From: Formicarius rufipectus
Taxonomy: Eukaryota > Chordata > Aves > Passeriformes > Formicariidae
DNA length: 64,000 nt
Assembly (NCBI GenBank): GCA_013399695.1
Contig: VXAU01002247.1
Coordinates: 379,153 to 443,152 of the forward strand
Direction: 5' to 3'
Shown piece after piece: positions 24,801-37,346 of the stretch. The translations under genes were made by a program, and so were the position numbers. The notes under the pieces are model-generated. The model was given only the letters and a program-made list of their open reading frames with translations. It did not search any database and was not told the origin of the DNA. Position 1 is the first letter of the stretch. The number at the start of each line of letters is the position of its first letter.

Positions 24801-27744
24801 ACTGCTGGTTGCAAAGTTGTGACAAATTCATTTCAGAGGCATTTCATTTTTTTTCCTGCCTTGTGCATAAGGTCTTTTATCTCCTCTCTGATAGCACCAT
24901 GAGAAGTAGAACCTCAAGACTGGGTCATAGCCCTCGGTGCACCCAAAGAACCCTCCACCTTCATGGGCTAGAAAAGACTCTGCTACCCATGAGTTGCTGT
25001 TTGCTTCAGCCCTTTCCAGAAGATGTATGAAATCTGGTCATGGCACACAAAGGAGAGAAGTCACCATAGACCTCTGTCAGATTCAAGGTCATACAGGAAT
25101 TTGGAATATCATAGTGTGGAATACCATACATTATAGGGAAATTGTTTCAATGGGGCAAAACTGGTCTGACCGAGGAAAGTAAAAATGAGGAGTACCAATT
25201 TTATCCACAGCAAAGTTTGGAAGGACAGAACCTGACTTGCAGCAAGGTGATACAATTCCACTGACCTTGTAAGAGGTATCCACCATTTGCATCAGCTGGA
25301 GACCTGTCTAAGGAGGTGTATTACAAACGACAACTTCTAAAAATGATGGTGCTGGATCAAAGTAAAAACTGAACTATCTGTTGAATGTGCTGTTTTCATT
25401 CCACTTGATTTGATAGAACTTTAGAGCAACACATCTCTTAAGTTAAACATTAGATATCTAAAGAGGGGATGAGATAATTACAACCTAATCATACTAAATC
25501 CTCTCTTCCCATCCCCTCAACACTGCTTACATTCTTGCTAAGAAAGCAGTTCTTCCCCAACTCAAAGAGGAGACTCTTAGGAAAGACTGATTTTAAAAAA
25601 GGAATGTAAATATGTAAAAATAATGCCACGCATTTCTGGGACCCTAGATTAGATTTATAAGCTTCTCAGTAACATCCATATGAAATGAAAATGCCTTGAG
25701 GTCCCAGGGAGAACAAGATGTGGGAGTATGCTAATTAATGAATTTTTATCTTAGCACCTGTGACTAAAAACTGAGAGCCATACAGTTCTAAAGGGGCAGA
25801 GAACAGGACAGAGAGGGGCAAAAAATACACAAAAACTTTCACTTGATTTTGGAGATCAGTAGTAGTGAGGCAGAGAACAAATCAAAGTATGACAGGAGGA
25901 AGATTGTGACTGCACATGTCTTTGCCTGGATAATGTGAGAAATGGCACCACTGGACACAAGAGTTAGATCAAGGCTGCAATCAAAGCATGAAACCTTTTC
26001 AGTTTGAGAAGTTTATTCTCCTAATGCTCCTATAATGCAAATGAAAAAAGTCATCTTCTTTATTGAATGAATAAAATAACGTGCAAAGTGATTCAGGCAC
26101 GTTTTGAAAGGCTAAGTAAGTCATTTAGAGTGCAATCTACATCAAGTTTTCAAGGAAGGCCATGGGTAGAGTTTTAGGTGTGTTGGTGTCTTTGCCTACT
26201 GATAAGACAAATGTAAGAAGTATTAATCAAGAATAGTTTAATTTTAAAGTGATCTGAAAGAGTTCTTCATTCTCCCTACTTGCTTCACTTTTACAAGGAA
26301 ATTGGAAGTTAAGGAAGGGAATGAATTTACTAGGTTGACTACAATGGTAATGGTTTGGTTAACTAATTTCTTAAATTATTGAAGTGAAAAATTAGCACCG
26401 AAAATTAAAGTGAAAAATATGAATACTTCACTTAGAAAATGGCAACATAAATGCAACTGTTTGAATTACTAGAAATTGGTTTCATGGATCTATACACTTA
26501 TCAAAGCAGAGCAAGTACCTTGTAATGCAAATCCCAGTTTTTCACTAAGAATGATTTAAAAATCGGGAATTTCTACAGATTTGAGCAAGCAATAATATTT
26601 TGGACTAAAGAGAATGCAAAAAAATAATTCTTGCCATTTTCATCTCCTTGCCTTTAGTCTGACTTGCACATTCTCTGTAGAGCAGTACAGCAAATGAACT
26701 TGATCAACAGTTTTCAAATGAACATGGCCAATTCATGTTTATTGCAATTCTCTGACCTCTAGCACTTAATTTTGTCTGTACATCTCCTAATATTTCACAT
26801 GCTGATGTCATGGACCAAGCAAGGTAACACAGATCCCTTCTCTCACTGAGAAACCATTGAAAAGGTTTGTATTCCTCATTTGGACGAATCAATTAATATT
26901 TAAGGTCTAATAAGAGAACAACTGTTACTTCTTTTCTAATACTTTTGCCTATTAGAACTTTAATGCATGTGGCACAACGAAAATGACAGTAGTTTCAGTG
27001 CTTAGGGAGTTTCAGCTGTCAAAATAAAAACCTACACCTGCACAATTCTAAGAAAGTGAGACTGCACAACTTAGGGGGATCTGTCTCCGTGGCAAAGTTT
27101 TCTGGATCAGGGCCATTGTTTATTTTATATCCATGGACTGAAAATTCACAAATTCTTCTACTTTGCCTTCTATGAGCTGCAACAGTGGATGAGTCATTTT
27201 ACCTCATACCTAACATGTCATTTCCCATCATCTATTGAGTATGCAACCACAAGAAGATGAAGCAAAAACACAGCTATTTCTTATCTCACAACAGTGTTTA
27301 TTTTGAGCTAATCAGTCATACTGACATCTGTTTGGCCCTAATCCTGATTTTGTTAATAAACCATTTGTGTAAATCTGTTCTATGTAAGACCATGCCTTAC
27401 TGCACCCTGAAGACAGACAAATGTGTTTTGGAAGGCAGTAATACTTTTGGATAAGCCCACATTGAAACTCCAGTAATCTTCCAATAAATGCTGTCCATGA
27501 ATGAGCTCATGAACCTCTAGTATGAAGACCAACTTTATCTCTGGGGTCGAAGTCATTCAGTGGGCAAATTTCCAAACAGGAAAAGTAAGCAACCTCCTCA
27601 CTCCCCAACATCTTCCTCCAATCTCTGCTGCTGCTTAAAAAAAATGGTCCATTCTTTGATGTGAGCCCTTGCAAATACTGTGGTTATTTAATTATTCCGT
27701 CTCTTGTCTCATGGTAATTCTCCTAGATCCTTGCTACGACAATG
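18833..27744. other. Unique noncoding sequence
   Basis: About 8.9 kb without a gene or transposon that I recognise. It includes a small GC- and CpG-rich patch at 21175-21262 and an A6-CCCC tract at 22365-22374. The open frames are all shorter than 120 codons and unlike known proteins. Confidence 0.55.
21175..21262. other. Small CpG-rich patch
   Basis: Nine CpG dinucleotides fall in about 90 bp, in words such as 'ccaccgcgctcaccacgcgg' and 'ctgacgcaacc', and a few more follow within 100 bp ('aacgcac', 'atccggc', 'gaacgac'). The surroundings are CpG-poor. The patch is too short for a standard CpG island. It could be a remnant promoter, an enhancer or an unmethylated exon, and no TATA box or initiator stands out. 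Confidence 0.55.
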
Positions 27745-27995
27745 GTTCATATTTCTGAAGGCCAGAGAAAACCACATTGATCATCTGGTCTGGCCTCTTG
27801 CATAACACACACCGCAGCATCCCACTCTCTGATCTCTGAATCAAGCCTTGTACCTTGCAGGAGTCCCAATGTATCTTAATTTTGACTTCAAGTGCTGTAG
27901 AATTTACCACATCTTTGGTTATGCATTCCAGACATATGTTGCCTTCATGGTTAGGACATTTCTGATCTGGATTTTTCTGACTTTTCACTTTCAAG
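27745..27995 (-). mobile_element. Old CR1 LINE 3' region (truncated)
   Basis: The plus strand reads the complement of the older CR1 tail: 'ctgaaggccagagaaaacca', 'gatcatctggtctggcctct', 'tgcataacacacaccgcagc', and later 'gacttcaagtgctgtagaat' with 'ttaccac'. These correspond to the usual 'gatcatctagtctgacctcctgtataacacaggcc' series. The element points leftward with its 3' end near 27745. It belongs to the same age class as the copy at 18195 and is too diverged to hold any reading frame. Confidence 0.8.
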
Positions 27996-30821
27996 TCTTA
28001 TGTCCTGCTGGGCTCAAGACACAATGAGGTCTCTTTGATATCCTGTCTTTCACCCCACGCAAAGACTTCAGGCTGAGACCCAGGAGGCCTCCCTGTCTCC
28101 TACTCAGATAAACACACCACCTGGATCTTCTCACATCTTCAGCTGTCAAAAGTGGATTTAACACTAAATTCTCTCTGATAATTCCTCTCTGACATCTCTG
28201 CAGGTTCTCAGCATTTGGTCTGGGGGCAGAGACCACTCTGGGAGGCAGCAGAACTAGGCAGGGTGGGACTCATTTTTTCCTGAGCAGTTCTTGGACACAG
28301 CCCAGCCTTGTCTCTCTGCTCCAGCCTCCATGCCACCTCAAGCCACTGTTGCTCACTCACCCTCCCAATGGCACTTTGTCACCACTACCCAGGACTCACT
28401 ATTTCCTCACCTGATCTGCCTAATGTCTCATTCCTCCTCTTAAAAAGCATGTTTTCTTCACCACTGGGCTTCCTGGACAGCACAGTTTATGTCGCTCTGG
28501 GTATGCCTTCAGCTATGAATTTCCCCAGGAAATGCCAAATCACCTGGAAATTTTGTATTTTCTCTATTACAAAAGAAAGCTTGCAGTAATGAATTCTTAT
28601 TTCTGTCAACTTCCTTACATCCTTTGAGAGGGTCCAGCTGCAAAATGGAGTCCAAAGGTAGACTTCTCAAGAAGTCCATATTGTCTGGCTCCACAGGCTC
28701 CCACGGTTATCAGGATGTGACCCTCATAGTCATGTTTCACAGGGGAGGCAGAGGCACAGCAGTGCAGCTATACCTATAAAGCTATAGCTCTTTAGCAGGG
28801 ACTGCCTTCATATTTGGACATTTACTGTCTGTTTGTCCTGCAGTGTGGCATCACCTGTATTTGTAGCAGGCTCCTGTGAATTCACAAATAAACATGTCTG
28901 TGAAAATTCTGGGTTTCTGCCATCCCGCCTGCCTATGGACCCAGAGCAATCCCACAAAATGTCATAGGGATTCAGCTGCTCCTGCACCCTCTCCTCCAGC
29001 TGGGGGGCACTGGCAGAGTCTCTTGCTCCAAGCCAGATGTCTACTTTCCAGCAAATCCCAGGACATTAGCAATGCTGAGGTCTTCATCCTTCAGCCACTT
29101 TGGCTGAAATAAGTCAACCACTTCAAAAATTTCTGAGGGGATGAGGAATGACATGCAGGCAGACAGACACTCACACAGATGGAGAGTCACAAGCTAAAAA
29201 GGCAGGGGAGAGATAAATAATTTGTGTTGTGGGAATTCATTCTCAATCACCTTGCCAATCTTCTTCTCCACTTTACAATCTCTGCTGTGCAGTTGCTGAC
29301 TGCTCACCCCTGATGCACTGAGAGAAACCTTAGCAGCTTTTTTACTCTTCTGGAAGTCACTCACCTAGAAAATTTTTTTTCCTGGGAAATTCATATAACA
29401 AGAGCCACTGAGAAAAGCTGCAAAAAAAAATGTGATTTAGTGTACCCAGGCTCCATCTGTTGCCTCAGCAAGTCTCAGGAAAGTACTGACAGGCTTAATG
29501 TACTCTGAAAGACCACTGAAATCTGTGAGATTCATCTGAAGCAGCCCATGCCCTGCAAGTCTGGAAACCCAGGAGGCATCCCAAGAGCTTCACTAGGGAC
29601 CATGCTACACTAAGCACAGCCCCAGAGTGGCTGCTGCATGCTGACACCAAAACCAATGCAGGAAGCCCCAGGGTGCCACCAAGGGGATCCCACTCAATGG
29701 GAAAGGGACAGCTATGTCAGCTTGGGAAGAGCTTCACCTTGGCTTGCCTGCTCCCAGGTGGGTGCCTAGCCAAGGTAGTTTTCCAGGGTGTGGATCTGGC
29801 CAAGCATTTGACCCTCACACCAGTCTGGGCTGAGATCACACCATCTCTCTTTCTCCCCGAGGCAGGAGTGCTCTGGCAACACCAGGGTAGCAAGGACAGA
29901 CCCCGCAGCGGGACACAGAGGAACAACCCCCACTAGGCACCAGGTTTGTTCACAGGGATCCTTAGTGCAGTTAAAACACCACCAGCAAAAAACAGGCTGC
30001 ATGCCCAGAGTATGGTACGAGGCCTCCTCTATCAGCCCAGTGTGAATTTACTGCTCTCATGGGAAAAACCAAAGGGCCCAGAGCAGCAGACAGTCTGTTA
30101 GAAAGCTACAGAAATAGTGACTGGCTGATGTCTAGACTCAGGAAAGGAAATTCCTGTCCGTGTTTAGAAGAGCCACAAACATACACATGCAAATAAAAAA
30201 CAGGAAGGCATGTGCTGCTGAAGTCTTTGATAGCAGCCCAAGGGGAACGGTGTAATTCGGTAGGAGAAGCAAACAAGGCATCCACTTAGACATGACCTGT
30301 CAGGGTTACCGAGGACGGTGCTCCACAGACAAATGTTAGAGAAACCATATCTGGCAGCACAGAACTGCCTCCACAACAAATGTAGGGGACAAGGCCTGGG
30401 GAGAGATCCCAGACACATCAAACAGCTCAACATCTCTTAACGGGAGAAGCAGAAGGTCAGAAGTCATCATATTGCCTGAGAGAGATGCAGAGCTGGAGTT
30501 GTTACAGCTTCTGTCTTTTGGCCTGGGAGCCCATCTATGTTCAGATAAATTAATCTCTCTTTGAGAAGAGAACTGGGTAATATGTGTATACCCACAAAAC
30601 ACTAGAAAATCTCTGGCCCAGACATAATTATCACATTGTAATGACCTGTAGAAGTGCCAGTTTTTGGTGAGTACTATGTAATGTGGTTCCGACCATACAC
30701 TATTTTCCACCATGATGAGGACCACAATCTCTTATCTGAAATAAATAAACAAATGAGAAGGGTCAAGGGTCTGCAAACCATACTGATCTGGTCCTCAAAT
30801 CTATAGTAATACAAAGAGGAC

Positions 30822-30853
30822 TTTTTTTTTTCTTTTTTCTTTTCTTTCCCCCT
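30822..30853. repeat. Pyrimidine tract (T-rich)
   Basis: An uninterrupted pyrimidine run of T blocks separated by single C, ending in CCCCCT. It is simple-sequence DNA. Confidence 0.8.
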
Positions 30854-31020
30854 AAGATATTTGCTACTAGACTGAAGGGCATCCTGCTCCATTTAGCAAA
30901 GACCAGAACAAATTAACAGAGACTTGCCAGGCTCAGACATTATGTGATCTGAATGCAATTTCTCCACCCAGTCAACAAACACTGTATGTTTATTAATTTC
31001 ATAAAAGACTAGTGAGGATG

Positions 31021-31077
31021 CAGGGAGGGAGGGAGGCAGAGAAGGAGGGAAGAAGGAAGGGAGGAGGGGAGGAAAAG
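31021..31077. repeat. Purine-rich (GGGA/GGAA)n tract
   Basis: A 57-bp, almost pure purine stretch of GGGA, GGAA and GGAG units, with only two C's near its left end. Such tracts can adopt triplex or G-rich structures, but no regular G-quadruplex with four G3 runs and short equal loops is obvious. Confidence 0.85.
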
Positions 31078-34000
31078 CCCTTTGACCAAGCAGAATGCAC
31101 AGTGAATTGTTACTAGTACAGTATGCGAAAACTAAAGCTGGGTCATGTCTTTTTATTTCACAGCAAAACTTGCCTTAGGACTGGAAAACAAGATTTCTGT
31201 TTCACTGGGCTGGCAAACAGCATATGACACCGGTAGGAAGTGAAGAAGAATTTACCAATGAGAGGTCAGGGGAATATAAATTAGACCACCTTTCTTTTAC
31301 AAAAGAAGAGAGATGAGGCAATAACTCTGCTGCTGCACATCACTAAACTATCTGCTGGAACACTCAAGCCAGGGCAAGCCCTTCTGGTTGGCTGGACCAC
31401 CACCACAGCTCCCTCCCATAGACAAGATTCTTGTTGGAGAGGGCAGCTGTGAGCATGAGCACACAGACTGGTGCCCGCTGGGACCCTGGCTGCACAAAGT
31501 ATGGCTGGGACTCTCAGAATGCCACCACAGCAGTGCCCACAGCTCTTGGGCAAAACAGGGAGTGTCTGAGTAGATCCTAAAGAAAAACAGAGGTCAGGAG
31601 AGATTGCCACCCTCATGGCGATTCAGGGTCTCCACAACCTGCTTCTCCCCTGGTCCCAAATAAAAGACTGTAGAGTCTACTCAACTTGGAACTGTCAGCT
31701 CTGTGTATCCAAGCAGCCCTGTTGTAAGCATTTTCTCTTGTGCCTGGTGTCTCACCCTCTTACCAGATCGAGCCTCACTCCAAACTTTTGAATTAATGCT
31801 TCTTCCTTCCATCTCCTACTGTGGTCGAAGGGCCGCATATCACAGCTCTCCTTCCTTGCCTTGCCTCTTGATAACTGCCTTCTTGGTCCACATTTGAAAA
31901 TTTCCTAGAGGACCCACCAGTGTTCTCACCTTAACAGAAGAGACTGTGAAGAAGATGTGGATGCACCTCACCCAGCCAGATCCATGTTAGTGCAAGCTGT
32001 ACTTAGCTCAGTCTGCCCCACCATCCACTGCCCACGTAAAAGAGGTTTTTTGGCTGAACACGTAAGTGCTTTTGTTCAAGGCAAGTATTTGGTTTAGAAT
32101 GTGAGTCACTGAGTGAAAACATCATAGCCTACACTGTACAGGAGAAGAGACTAATGGGCCTATCTAATTCTCTCTTTTCATCTTAAATTGCTAGATCTTG
32201 CACGTCGGGTTACATCTATGTGGGACAAAGGAAAGAGACTTCAGGTATCTCAGCTAGCAAAAAAATCCTTAGTAACATTTCTCCTAATAAAAATACCATA
32301 GCATAATATGTGCATGACACAAAAGGTAATCGATTTTCTGTTAATTTTAGTTGATATAGGACAATGTGTTCCCCTTGGTCTGGTGCCCCAAGGTTTCCCT
32401 CGGGGAGATTCCTATCCAGGAGCTAATGCCATGGTTACACTCTTCATTGAGGAAGATTTACACAAAAGGGATTTCAAATACCATGAACCATAAACCATAA
32501 ACCACCTCCTTGGAACCTATTCCTAGAAGCAGATGGCTTACACTGCTTGCCAAAACTTTTGTCCAGAACAGAGATCATTCACTGGGTGCTGAAACTTAAG
32601 AGGTGACTTTTTTTTTCCCTGCACCCAAGGAGTTTATTATGAATTTCTGCACTGAACACCTTTCCTCTCTGTTGTGAGACAGATGAGGTCACCAGAATTG
32701 CAGTAAATACTGAGCCCAGAAAAACTGAATTTCATGTTGGTCTATCATGCTTTTTACTTGCCAGTTCAGCTCATGTAGGTGACAGTGACTATTGAGCAAT
32801 CTGAAGAGGAGAAGTCACAGACTAATTGAAAGCTTGTCAAAATCTGTCAGAAGTGTCTTCCTGATGCCTTGGGTGCCCTATCACACACCATTTAAACACA
32901 CTGTTGGGAAGATTCAAAGTCAGTTAGTAAGAAGAAAGCAAGAGTGCACCTGGATAAAGAAACACACAATTTTTTCTTTATTTTCTTTCTTCTGTCCTTG
33001 CATCATATTCATTTCTTAATGGGTAAAATACTTTTGCAGTCCCTTAAATTCCACGTTCTGCTTCTTAACTTTTTTTAAAACTATATGGTGCAACCAGGTG
33101 GTGAACCAATAACATTTTTCACCTCAACTGACACAATTAAACACTATGATTTTCAACCACCAAGAAAAGTTGGCTGGTTGAGTAAGGGCAGTTTGACAAC
33201 TGAGATATTTATGTGCAGCCAAAATGAGATAGTGCCCTATATTTTAAACAGTTCAAGTCAGAGGAGAAAAATGTAAAATTGGTTCCTAGATAATAATGCC
33301 TAATCTTTGTTTTTATGGTACATTGCTGTGCAATTAAGATTGGCTCACGAAAGCTGCGCATGAGCTTTTAAATTGCTGAATGGTCTCATAGATGGCAGGA
33401 AGGAAAATAAATATTCTACTGTTTATACTTTCTGAAGTAAAGTCTTGGAGATAAACAGTGTGTCAGGCTGACAGGTGTGACTTCTTTAGCCTTTGCCTGA
33501 TGAATTTTTCATTCACAGCTGAGACTGATAGCCTGAAACTGTTGATGGAAAAACCCCACTGTTCAGATTTTGACGGGAATATGAATGTCTGGGGTTTAGG
33601 AGGGTCTGACTTCTGTGCAAAGACTTACAGACACTCTGTTGTGCAGGAATGAGGGAAGGACAATGCTGTAGCAACGCTGCATTGGACTGGTGTTTCATTC
33701 AAGGTAAGCAATATAAGAGTATGGAATTTTCTAAGAAGATTATCGATTCTCCCCCAGGATACTTGGAAAGCAGAAAGGTTCTTCAACAGTTTCTCAGTAA
33801 TTCTTCACAAAAGTCCTGAATCCATGCACTACCATGCCATTATTGATTTTTGGTAAGTTCCTCACCAATGTCCAGTTCTTTGTGGAACTGTTTCTCGTAA
33901 GCAAGTGACAGAAGTGTTAATAGCATCTTCCTCTGGCTGGTTGTGCTTGGTTTGTCCAAGAGTTTAGCTTAGGTCAGCCTGGGCCCAAGTAGGACTGAAG

Positions 34001-35169
34001 CATGGATGGAGACAAATGGACTTGTATTGAATACAATTAGGAGAAAAAGGTGAGCGGGGATCATCTGTACGAGCAATTTCACATTGTAGAAGAAAGGCTG
34101 CAATCTCCAGGCTAACCGAATGTGAAAAAAGGTTTGCTGAGCCCATGCCAGTACATGGAAATTCCAAGAACAACAAGCTAATCCAATAAGATCCAATAAG
34201 ACATTGAGATTGAGAAGTAGAGAGACAAATTGTGTTCATACTCCATGAAAATACAGAGCAATTGTAAGTCCTATAAACTCCCCAAGATTATTTTTCCTGT
34301 CCAAGAAAATCACTTCTGTCTCATATGGCTTGAATTTAAACCAACTAGCTTAAATCCTCGCCCTTAACTCAATCACTGAGAAAATAAAGAGAAAGGAGGA
34401 TCAAAGTTCAAAGTGAAGCAGTGGGGCAGCACGTGGAGCTGGGCACAGGGATGGCGTGCCAGGCAGACACAGACTCCTGCCCTACCACTCCCACATTGGG
34501 CATGGACTACATGGGATTTGTTACCTTAAAAAGCTGTAACAGCAGGAACCATAGGGGCATCCCGTCTCTGCCTAGGGTTTCTGAAGGGCTGTCACATGTA
34601 AGAGAACTTGTCAGTGGTCCCATGTTAATGCATGACAACTCCAAGATCTCATTTCTGTATTGACAATCATCTGCAAGTGTTTGGAAAGAGGAGTAAGGAT
34701 ATATGTAACCCATCACTGCTTCTTTTACACAAAACTTTCTCCTACATAGTAGCAGTCTTCCAAGCTGCTTCAGGCATAGATCATTTAGAGTTTTTAGGAG
34801 TAATTAACTGCACAGTCCCCTTTTCCTCTCTGAAACAGCTGATTTATAAGGTGATGGCAAGACTGTATTCCATCAGGTTGCCTAGCAGTAAGGTAGAGAT
34901 GAAAACTAACTCTAAAATCTTTATCGTTTTTTAGGTGGTAAGTTCTAAACATTGCTGAGGAAAACCAAAAAGATTGGAAAGCTCTGAGCATGCCTTAATT
35001 GTAAAACAATGGGAAAATCAGGGCTAGACTATGATTAAACTACACAGGAGTCTAGACCACACACACACAAAATACATAAGCCAGTTCAGAGCTGAAGACC
35101 AAGTATGGGGTTTTTTCATCCCCACAGATCATAACTAGGAGGATCATTTTTCCCCAAGAATTTTTACTT

Positions 35170-35194
35170 AGATATTTTACTTTGTAAAATATCT
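35170..35194. repeat. Perfect 11-bp inverted repeat with TTT loop
   Basis: AGATATTTTAC is followed by TTT and then by GTAAAATATCT, its exact reverse complement. The hairpin is AT-rich. It has no following T-run on either strand that would mark a Pol III terminator. Confidence 0.9.
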
Positions 35195-37324
35195 GCTTTC
35201 TCTGAGTATTCAGTACCATGTTTACTGCAGCAACCCTTTGTGCATTAGTTTTTGCTGTTGTTAACAGTGAACAACCAATGAGTCATGAGAGTAATTTCCA
35301 AAGTGCAAAGAAAAGGAATTTGCAACCAAGAAAATATTGTGACCAGCATACTCCTTACTGCTGGTGGCAATTCTCTGCCAACATGACTGGCAGTGACAGG
35401 AGTTAAGTATAGGGAATGAAACAGAAATCCTCTAGCCTTCTCCATTTTCCACACTTAATCCAGGCTTGGCAATGCCCAGTCAACACAGAACTCCACATAG
35501 ATGTTTTGTTTTTCAAAAAGACCTGCCGTTCTATCTACAGCACAACACAACATAGCACTTCTAGAAGGGTGTAGATTTTCTCTTTTCTCTTTTTTAGGAC
35601 TAAGCCCTGTTTTCTTCTTCCTACCTTAACTTTTCCTAAAGATTAAACTGTGTAATGCCTCCTTTGATGTGTTTTCTTTTTTCCTTAAAAAAAATAAAAT
35701 AATCAAGAGGAAAGAGATTATGTGTCTCTACAAGGTTTTTTGCGTAAGATATCCTATGTTATAAATTTATATGCATGTAACAGTTAAATAAAAAGGCTAA
35801 TGTTCAATTTAGAGGCCCATGACACAAGAAAATGGAATCACGGTGTCAATTGTATTTCCCCAAATGAGAAAACATTTGGTATAAAGAGATGCAGGGACAG
35901 AGAGAGAAGTAAAGACACTGGTTTTTGCTTTGCAGAGCCAGGGAGCACCCAGCTGAGCAGGGCGGGGGGAACTGAGTTCCCTCCTGAGCATGAGGCACAG
36001 CATGGCTGGCATCCCTGCAGTTTTCCTGCAGCCATGAGGGTGTTCCTAGAACATCTAAAGGAAAACTTGGCAAGTAACATGGGAGCTAGACACAAAGGGA
36101 GAAAGACTGTGGATTAAAAATGATCACTTTTCAGAAATAAAAGCAAAAACCAGCCACCAATCTCTCCCTTGCATAGCAGAAAACAGGGATACCGATATAT
36201 ATCAACAGCATAATACACTCACTCCCCCATTCATGTTAACTTGCTCTGGCTTCTTCACTATTTATCAGAGGAAAAGGCAGGAGTTTTGTTTACAGAGTGA
36301 TATAAATACCAAAGCTGAAACAAGGAACACGATGCCCCAGCTCTGCAGTAATGACAAAAGCAGTGTGGCTGGCTGTCAGGCACACTCCTCTATCTACTGG
36401 CAGCACAGTGATCCAACACTGTGCTAGCCAAGGCTGCAGCCACCCACTGCTGGTGCAGGCACAGAACACGACCTTTTCCTCTATAAATAACAGTACTCCA
36501 TCCAAGTGTCATTATTAAATTCTTTCATGCGTGATGCAAGCCATCCCCAGGAATAAATAGTCTAGTGCATGATTATGCAGGATGGTTTTATAGGGAGACA
36601 GTTAATGAAAACACTGCCCACACCAGATTAGACTTGGACAAATCAGAGAAAATTATGAAATAGCACGCACATTTTTAAAAGTGTTGATTTAAACACACTT
36701 GAAAATCCTAAGATCTGACTATTTGTATTCTTTTATCTGATGCTATGTAATCCCTAGCCTTGTGTTCTAGTGGCTGAAAGCACTTGAGCCTCAGACTAAA
36801 TGGTGTCAGCCTCACCAAAATCCCACCAACTGCCCGGTTGGAACTGACCGGGTGAGCATGTCCAGTCAATGCTAACTCTGATCCCATGAGGTGCAGCCAA
36901 GGACTGCTTTCCCATAATGCACAAAAACAGGAGTTTGCCAAAGCACTGGTTTGCAGTCCAAACCAAAACTCAGACAAAAACAATTGCAAAATAGAAACAA
37001 TGTCCTAATTATATCTGCCCTGAATATTAATAGAATATTACAGTCATTAAAAATAGATCTTTCAAAAAATCAAGGCCTTTACAAGGTTTTCAGCTGCCAG
37101 CATCTCTCTCCCACTCATTAGTAGTGCTCATTGCCTTTAATCACTTGTTGCTGTACTCAAGTTGCAAGAGGTCACACATTGATCCTCCCAGACCAGAAGA
37201 GGTACAGGGAGGTCTCCACCCACACACAGTACGGATGTCAGATCAGATCTCTTATTTTGGGAGATAGAGGGAGTCTGAGCTTCCTGAGAGACAAGCTCAA
37301 ATCACTTTGGCATTGCCACCCAGC

Positions 37325-37346
37325 TTTTTTTTTTTTTTTTTCCCCC
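37325..37346. repeat. T17-C5 tract
   Basis: Seventeen T are followed directly by five C. The same design, T14 then C5, recurs at 47799. Confidence 0.9.

Noticed and set aside
29365..29407. 43-bp minus-strand segment with acceptor- and donor-like borders
   Set aside because: It is too short to judge, low in complexity (AAAAAAAA inside) and without a neighbouring exon.
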